A DNA stretch of 64,000 nucleotides from Sphingomonas montana (GTDB taxonomy: Bacteria > Pseudomonadota > Alphaproteobacteria > Sphingomonadales > Sphingomonadaceae). Each line of letters begins with the position of its first letter. Positions within the stretch are counted from its first letter, which is position 1. Below the pieces are notes generated by a model. That model searched no databases, was not told the DNA's origin, and saw nothing but the letters and a program-made list of their open reading frames with translations. The translations under genes were made by a program, and so were the position numbers. Where the stretch lies: NCBI RefSeq assembly GCF_001956315.1, contig NZ_KV887144.1:325272-389271 (forward strand), given 5' to 3'. Below are positions 61,812 through 64,000 of the stretch, in pieces.

Positions 61812-62537
61812 ATGACGGACCTGACCGGCCGTACCGTCCTCATCACCGCCGCCGGGCAAGGCATCGGCCGGGCCGCCGCGATTGCCTTCGCCGCGACGGG
61901 CGCACGCGTGATCGCCACCGATATCGCGGAGGACAAGCTCGCCACGCTGGCCGGCATGGCGGGCATCACCACGGCGCGGCTGAACGTGCTGGACGATGCC
62001 GCGGTCGAACGGCTGGTCGATGCGGAGCCGCAGATCGATATCCTGTTCAACTGCGCGGGCGTCGTCCACGACGGTACGCTGCTGAACAGCGACGATGATC
62101 AGCTCGACTTTGCCTGGGAACTGAACGTCAAGGCGATGGTGCGGATAGCACGCGCGGTGCTGCCGGGCATGATCGAGCGGCGTGACGGGGCGATCGTCAA
62201 CATGTCGTCGGTCGCCTCCAGCATGAAGGGCGTCCCCAATCGTTTCGCCTATACCGTCACCAAGGCAGCAGTCCTGGGCCTCACAAAGTCGATCGCTGCC
62301 GATTATGTGACGCACAACGTCCGCTGCAACGCGATATGTCCCGGCACTGTGGACACGCCGTCCCTGCAGGACCGCCTGACGGAGGGCGGGGAAGACCGGC
62401 GCGCCGCGTTCCTTGCGCGCCAGCCGATCGGCCGGCTCGGCACGGCGGAGGAGATCGCGGACCTTGCCGTCTATCTGGCGGGTGCCACCTACACTACCGG
62501 ACAGGCGCATGTGATCGACGGCGGGTGGACGCTGTGA
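61812..62537 (+). CDS. Short-chain dehydrogenase/reductase
   Basis: A 241-residue classical SDR. Cofactor motif TAAGQGIGRAAA, an aspartate after the second strand (ATDIAED) favouring NAD, NNAG-type motif as NCAGVV, and the catalytic Ser, Tyr and Lys in NMSSVASSMKGVPNRFAYTVTK. The ending GQAHVIDGGWTL is typical. It resembles the group containing 2-keto-3-deoxy-L-fuconate and related sugar-acid dehydrogenases, which would fit a route from sugar to organic acid. It starts one base after the Gfo/Idh stop and overlaps GH42 by GTGA. Confidence 0.85.
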   Translation: MTDLTGRTVLITAAGQGIGRAAAIAFAATGARVIATDIAEDKLATLAGMAGITTARLNVLDDAAVERLVDAEPQIDILFNCAGVVHDGTLLNSDDDQLDFAWELNVKAMVRIARAVLPGMIERRDGAIVNMSSVASSMKGVPNRFAYTVTKAAVLGLTKSIAADYVTHNVRCNAICPGTVDTPSLQDRLTEGGEDRRAAFLARQPIGRLGTAEEIADLAVYLAGATYTTGQAHVIDGGWTL

Positions 62538-64000
62538 GGATCACGCTCCTCGCCACCTGCGCGCTCCTGCTCGGCGCACCCGCCGCCGCCGCGCCGTCCG
62601 CGCCCGCCGCCGCGCACCAGGTCCAGTCCGACAAATTATGGTTCGGATCGGCCTGGTATCCCGAACAATGGCCGGAAGAGCGCTGGCCGCGCGATCTCGC
62701 CCTGATGAAGGCGCAGGGCGCCAACGTCGTGCGCATCGGCGAATTCGCCTGGAGCCGGATGGAGCCGGCGGAGGGGCAATATGACCTCGACTGGCTCGTC
62801 CGCGCGGTCCGGCTGGCGGCGCGGTACGATATCAAGGTCGTGATCGGGACGCCGACCGACACGCCCCCGGCCTGGCTGACGACGCGCTACCCCGACACGC
62901 TGCGCGTCGACAGCGACGGCAAGCCGGCGATCCACGGCGGCCGTCGGCAATTCTCGATTTCCAGCCCGCGCTACCGCGACCTGTCGCGCCGCGTCGTCGC
63001 CGCGATGGCTGCGAAGCTCGGCCGCGAACCGAACGTCGTTGGCTGGCAGATCGGCAACGAATATACCGACGAAAGCTACGATCCGGCCGCCCGAGCCGCG
63101 TGGCATCGCTGGCTCGCGGCCAAGTACAAGACGCTGGACGCGCTCAACGACGCGTGGACGACATCCTACTGGTCGCAGACCTATTCCGCCTGGGATCAGG
63201 TCCCGTACAGCAGTGTCGCGGGCAACCCCGGCTGGATGATCGACCAGAAACGGTTCATCACCGACACCTGGGTCGATTTCCAGAAGGTGCAGGTCGATGC
63301 CCTGCGCGCGGGCGTTGCACCGCACATGTTCATCACCACCAATCTGGGCGGGCTCGGCTGGGCCAACCGGTTCGATCGTTATGCCATCAACCGCGATCTG
63401 GATCTCGCGTCGTGGGACAATTATGTCGGTACCGGCCATCTGGAACCCTATCGCAACGGGGCCACGCACGATCTGGCGCGCGGGTGGAAACGCCGTAATT
63501 TCTGGGTGATGGAGGCGCAGCCCGGCTTCGTGAACTGGGCCGGCGTGTCGAACATGCTCGACCGCGGTGAATCGCGCGCCATGGCGTGGCACATGGTCGG
63601 CCACGGTGCGGATGCGCTGTTGTACTGGCAATGGCGCAGCGCCCCCAACGGGCAGGAACAATATCATGGCGCGCTGGTCGGCGCCGATGGCGAACCGATC
63701 CCCTTCTATACCGAGGCGCAGGAAATCGGCCGCGATTTCGCGAAGGCGTCCGCGGCGCTGGCCGGCACGGAACCGGTTTCACAGGTCGCGATCCTGCAGG
63801 ATTACGACAGCCGCTGGGCGATCGATTTCCAGCTGCACAACAGGGAATACGACCAGATCAAGGTGCTGCTCGACACCTATCGCCCGCTCAAGGACCGGCT
63901 GGGCGCGGTGGACATTGTGTCGGCCGCCGGTCCACTCGACCGCTACCGGCTGGTGTTCGCGCCAAGCCTCAACATGATCCCGGCGGCGCTCGGCCGGCAT
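62534..64000 (+). CDS. Exported GH42 beta-galactosidase, cut by the window end
   Basis: The first 489 residues of a GH42 enzyme; the gene continues beyond base 64000. GTG 62534 opens a signal peptide (LLATCALLLGAPAAAAP). The barrel begins FGSAWYPEQWPEERW and MKAQGANVVRIGEFAWSRMEP; the acid/base glutamate is in GWQIGNEY and the nucleophile glutamate in FWVMEAQPGF. GH42 enzymes release beta-galactose, some alpha-L-arabinopyranose, from plant oligosaccharides. The signal peptide places it in the periplasm, so it may supply the sugar for the CUT2 importer of the same operon. Confidence 0.9.
   Translation, partial: MRITLLATCALLLGAPAAAAPSAPAAAHQVQSDKLWFGSAWYPEQWPEERWPRDLALMKAQGANVVRIGEFAWSRMEPAEGQYDLDWLVRAVRLAARYDIKVVIGTPTDTPPAWLTTRYPDTLRVDSDGKPAIHGGRRQFSISSPRYRDLSRRVVAAMAAKLGREPNVVGWQIGNEYTDESYDPAARAAWHRWLAAKYKTLDALNDAWTTSYWSQTYSAWDQVPYSSVAGNPGWMIDQKRFITDTWVDFQKVQVDALRAGVAPHMFITTNLGGLGWANRFDRYAINRDLDLASWDNYVGTGHLEPYRNGATHDLARGWKRRNFWVMEAQPGFVNWAGVSNMLDRGESRAMAWHMVGHGADALLYWQWRSAPNGQEQYHGALVGADGEPIPFYTEAQEIGRDFAKASAALAGTEPVSQVAILQDYDSRWAIDFQLHNREYDQIKVLLDTYRPLKDRLGAVDIVSAAGPLDRYRLVFAPSLNMIPAALGRH

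Noticed and set aside
1-64000. tRNA, rRNA, integrase, transposase or phage genes
   Set aside because: None was recognised on either strand; the island shows no attachment site or mobile-element boundary.

Overview
The window looks like a chromosomal segment of a plant-associated, aerobic sphingomonad (Sphingomonadales, Alphaproteobacteria). This is inferred from the high GC content, two large TonB-dependent receptors, a Blh/rhodopsin/carotenoid block, an EL222-type LOV regulator (a class known from Erythrobacter), short intergenic palindromes and many ATGA or GTGA gene overlaps. No rRNA, tRNA, CRISPR array, phage or insertion sequence was seen.

Layout. (1) 0-16.5 kb is mixed housekeeping and exported functions: a ROK sugar kinase and ROK repressor, an RTX-type secreted protein, alkaline phosphatase, an exported S9 peptidase with an exported amidohydrolase, a hybrid PAS histidine kinase, a dicarboxylate-type symporter, a methyltransferase, a TupA-like ATP-grasp protein and a fasciclin protein. 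(2) 16.8-21.0 kb is a light block: a proton-pumping rhodopsin with an open carotenoid-antenna site, the retinal-forming Blh oxygenase and a phytoene-desaturase-like enzyme in one operon, next to a blue-light LOV-LuxR regulator. (3) 21.7-27.3 kb holds a FadR-type regulator, D-lactate dehydrogenase, a secreted DUF5060 glycoside hydrolase and an MFS sugar transporter. (4) 27.6-42.8 kb is an apparent D-apiose locus. One arm encodes a split transketolase, an FGGY kinase and a TonB receptor. The divergent arm encodes a DeoR regulator, an ApsI-like isomerase, an apiosidase-like hydrolase, a GH78 rhamnosidase, a racemase-fold protein and an MFS transporter. (5) 42.9-50.3 kb has GH127, a RuBisCO-like protein and a DUF1537 kinase (the OiaK/OiaX-OiaT type of the oxidative apiose route), divergent from a second TonB receptor. 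(6) 50.4-64 kb has a dead SGNH esterase followed by two divergent operons. These carry two class III CoA-transferases, two solute-binding-protein-like genes without signal peptides, a MaoC hydratase, a complete CUT2 sugar ABC importer, IclR, a Gfo/Idh dehydrogenase, an SDR and a GH42 galactosidase cut by the window edge.

Working together, regions 3-6 read as a plant-glycan or plant-glycoside utilisation island: TonB receptors bring oligosaccharides across the outer membrane, periplasmic and cytoplasmic hydrolases release apiose, rhamnose, arabinose and galactose, and several parallel catabolic branches use the released sugars. Region 6 is the best candidate for an undescribed system: a sugar-derived acid handled as a CoA thioester, with cytoplasmic binding-protein homologues as unexplained partners. 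Functional names for the apiose genes rest on family membership and co-location, not on experiment.
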